Source of the DNA: Bacillota bacterium
GTDB taxonomy: Bacteria > Bacillota > Dethiobacteria > DTU022
Assembly (NCBI GenBank): GCA_012727685.1
Contig: JAAYGO010000029.1
Coordinates: 1 to 5,910, forward strand
Length of the DNA stretch: 5,910 nt
Reading direction: 5' to 3'
In this document: positions 4,254-5,910 of the stretch, one piece after another
How the letters are laid out: every line of letters starts with the position of its first letter
Numbering within the stretch: position 1 is the first letter of the stretch
Notes under the pieces: model-generated
What the model saw: only the letters and a program-made list of their open reading frames with translations
What the model was told of the DNA's origin: nothing
The model's database searches: none
Program-made: the position numbers and the translations under genes

Positions 4254-5910
4254 ATGCTCAAAGTAGGGGATCTGGTTCACGTGCCGCCGGTGCGCACGGT
4301 TGTGCGCCTGGCGGATTTAGACGATCACACCCTGCGCCGCCAACTGGTGGAATCGTTCATCCTCACCGGCGAAGTCTCCTTTACCCTGGCCACCATCCTC
4401 GAAAAAATGGCCGCCGCCCGCGGTGAGGGCTTCTTTGTGATCGGCAACTACGGTTCCGGCAAATCCCACCTGCTCAATATCTTAAGCCTGGTCATTGGCG
4501 ATGCCTCGGCGCGCCGGGTTTTTCACCAGTCCTGCGCCGATTCCCCTGCTGCCGGGGACGAACTGTCCGCTTTAGCCGAACGGGCTGCCGCGCGCAGGCC
4601 CCTGGTGGTGGAGATCTCCCTGGTGGAGCACAGCAACCGCGAGTATCTCGAGCGGATCGTCCTCCAAAAGGCCGCTGCGAAACTGCGCCGGGAGACGCCT
4701 TTCGGCGAGGCGGTGGAGCTGCCCGTGGCGCTGCCGGACCTGCCCCGGCAGGAGGCGTTTCAGGCGCTGCGCCGGGCGCTGGCGCAGAGCGGCCGCGGCG
4801 GCCTGCTGCTCTTAATCGATGAGCTTTCCGAATACCTGCGCTCCAAGGAGAACGCCCGCGCTTATAACGAAGACGTGCGTTTTTTGCAATACCTGGGTGA
4901 GTTTGCCGCCGCGATCCCCGCCTGGATCGTGGCCACCATGCAGGAAAACATCGAAAATACCGGTGCCCTTTCGGGTGAACTGCTGCATAAGATCAAGGAT
5001 CGCTACCCGATTCGCTTTCAGCTTTCGGGGCAGCATGTGAAGGAGATCGTGTCCCGGCGGCTGGTAATGAAAAAAGAAGGGGCCGAAGATGCCCTGGCCC
5101 GGATCTTTGATGAGCTGCAGGGCGCCTTTGCCAGCTTGCCCTTTTCACGCCGGGACTTTATGGACCTTTATCCGGTCCACCCGGTCACGGTGGCATTCTT
5201 AGACGAACTGCGTCCCCTCTTTTCCCAGCACCGCGGTGTGGTCGACTTCATCCATTACCGCCTCGCTGGCGACCCCGCCCGCGGGATCGCCTCCTTCCTG
5301 GAGCGCCCGGCGCTCGAACTGCTGACCCCCGACTATATTTTCGACCATTTCCGCGACCGCCTGCGCGAAACCGTGGAGACAAACCCCTACAGCGAGCAGG
5401 TTTACCATTACTACGAGCGTGAGGCGGGGCGCATCTTTGACGATGCCGCCGATGCCGGCGTAGCCCTGCGGCTGCTGAAACTGCTCATCCTGGGAGCGGT
5501 TGCCCGGGCGCCGAAGCAGTTCACCGCGGCGGAGCTGACCGGGCTGCTGCTGCACCGCTACAGCGGGCTGGAGAGCCAGGTCAATTACGACTATATCAAC
5601 GAAATCATGGAGCAGTTGCTCGCGCACGGCGCCTACATCGCCGTGGTAGAAAAAGGCGGGGTTAAAAGTTACACCATCGATCTGAAGGCCGACGTGGCAC
5701 TGCTGTTAAGAAAAAAACTGGCCCATATCGCGGGCTCCTTTACCCCGGGCGACCGGCGGCTGCTCGAGGGGCTGCTGCCCTGGGCCGATGAAGCTTACCT
5801 GCCCCTGAAGGATCTGCAGCAGGAACCGCTGCGCGACGTTGAGATCACCTGGCAGAATACGAAACGTCAGGGCAAGGTCATTTTCAACTCCCCGGCGGGG
5901 CTGGCGCCGG
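4254..5910 (+). CDS. Large P-loop ATPase, DUF6079/PglY-BrxC-like (3' end cut by window)
   Basis: ATG 4254 follows GGGGAGG (4237-4243) by 10 bases; 552 codons are visible without a stop, so the gene is partial. An N-terminal segment (VGDLVHVPPVRTVVRLAD) precedes the Walker A loop GNYGSGKS at residues 64-71 (Lys70). Walker B is LLLLIDE with Asp189-Glu190, and the ATMQEN stretch at 227-232 has the place of sensor 1. KDRYPIRF follows at 248-255. YPVHP at 306-310 and RGVVDFI at 327-333 resemble motifs in DUF499, DUF6079 and BrxC/PglY ATPases. Residues about 420-485 look like a winged-helix domain. I recognise the group by eye, not by search. PglY and BrxC act in BREX phage defence and are about 1,200 residues, so roughly half the protein may lie outside. 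Family knowledge does not fix the function of this one; a DNA-bound, ATP-driven role is likely. All nucleotide-binding residues are intact. No other BREX gene is in the window. Confidence 0.85.
   Translation, partial: MLKVGDLVHVPPVRTVVRLADLDDHTLRRQLVESFILTGEVSFTLATILEKMAAARGEGFFVIGNYGSGKSHLLNILSLVIGDASARRVFHQSCADSPAAGDELSALAERAAARRPLVVEISLVEHSNREYLERIVLQKAAAKLRRETPFGEAVELPVALPDLPRQEAFQALRRALAQSGRGGLLLLIDELSEYLRSKENARAYNEDVRFLQYLGEFAAAIPAWIVATMQENIENTGALSGELLHKIKDRYPIRFQLSGQHVKEIVSRRLVMKKEGAEDALARIFDELQGAFASLPFSRRDFMDLYPVHPVTVAFLDELRPLFSQHRGVVDFIHYRLAGDPARGIASFLERPALELLTPDYIFDHFRDRLRETVETNPYSEQVYHYYEREAGRIFDDAADAGVALRLLKLLILGAVARAPKQFTAAELTGLLLHRYSGLESQVNYDYINEIMEQLLAHGAYIAVVEKGGVKSYTIDLKADVALLLRKKLAHIAGSFTPGDRRLLEGLLPWADEAYLPLKDLQQEPLRDVEITWQNTKRQGKVIFNSPAGLAP

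Noticed and set aside
4819..5040. Short frames on both strands over the Walker B region of the ATPase
   Set aside because: Both are alternative readings of the ATPase coding sequence, without ribosome binding sites of their own.
5199..5627. Minus-strand frame of 142 codons opposite the ATPase gene
   Set aside because: It overlaps the conserved RGVVDFI and following part of the ATPase, and its composition is that of an antisense shadow.
4254..5910. Complete BREX system
   Set aside because: Only one BREX-like ATPase is seen; no BrxX/PglX methylase, PglZ, BrxL or BrxA/B is in the window, so the assignment is limited to similarity of the ATPase.

Overview
The window looks like chromosomal DNA from a moderately high-GC Gram-positive bacterium, most likely a member of the class Clostridia (Peptococcaceae- or Moorella-like). 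This is an inference from three things: a lipoprotein-anchored, two-domain NagZ of the Gram-positive type; strong AGGAGG-like ribosome binding sites, one in front of a TTG start; and GC-rich coding DNA separated by AT-richer spacers carrying small interspersed repeats. No ribosomal RNA or other clear phylogenetic marker is present.

Layout. Positions 1-163 hold a terminator-like hairpin, nested inverted repeats and the ribosome binding site of the first gene. Positions 164-1870 (+) encode a secreted, lipid-anchored family 3 glycoside hydrolase (NagZ type). Positions 1871-2284 are a 414-base non-coding spacer with a GC-rich hairpin, a duplicated 35-base segment, an imperfect palindromic element and a copy of a widespread interspersed repeat. 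Positions 2285-2926 (-) encode a 213-residue protein that I do not recognise; it is highly charged, probably helical, and lower in GC than its neighbours. Positions 2927-3214 form a divergent control region with a perfect palindrome close to the minus-strand start, two promoter-like sequences on the plus strand and a possible 18-codon leader frame. Positions 3215-4225 (+) encode a cytoplasmic TPR-repeat protein. Twenty-eight bases later, 4254 to the end of the window (+), begins a large P-loop ATPase that runs off the edge; it has no stop codon in the 552 codons visible.

How the genes may work together. NagZ is a housekeeping cell-wall recycling or turnover enzyme and appears unrelated to the rest. 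The TPR protein and the ATPase are probably co-transcribed. The ATPase resembles the DUF6079/PglY-BrxC group of large ATPases, members of which act in BREX-type phage defence, so the TPR-ATPase pair may be the left end of a defence or DNA-processing operon whose other genes lie beyond position 5910. The divergent small protein may be a regulator of this operon or an unrelated acquired gene. That link is inference from position only.
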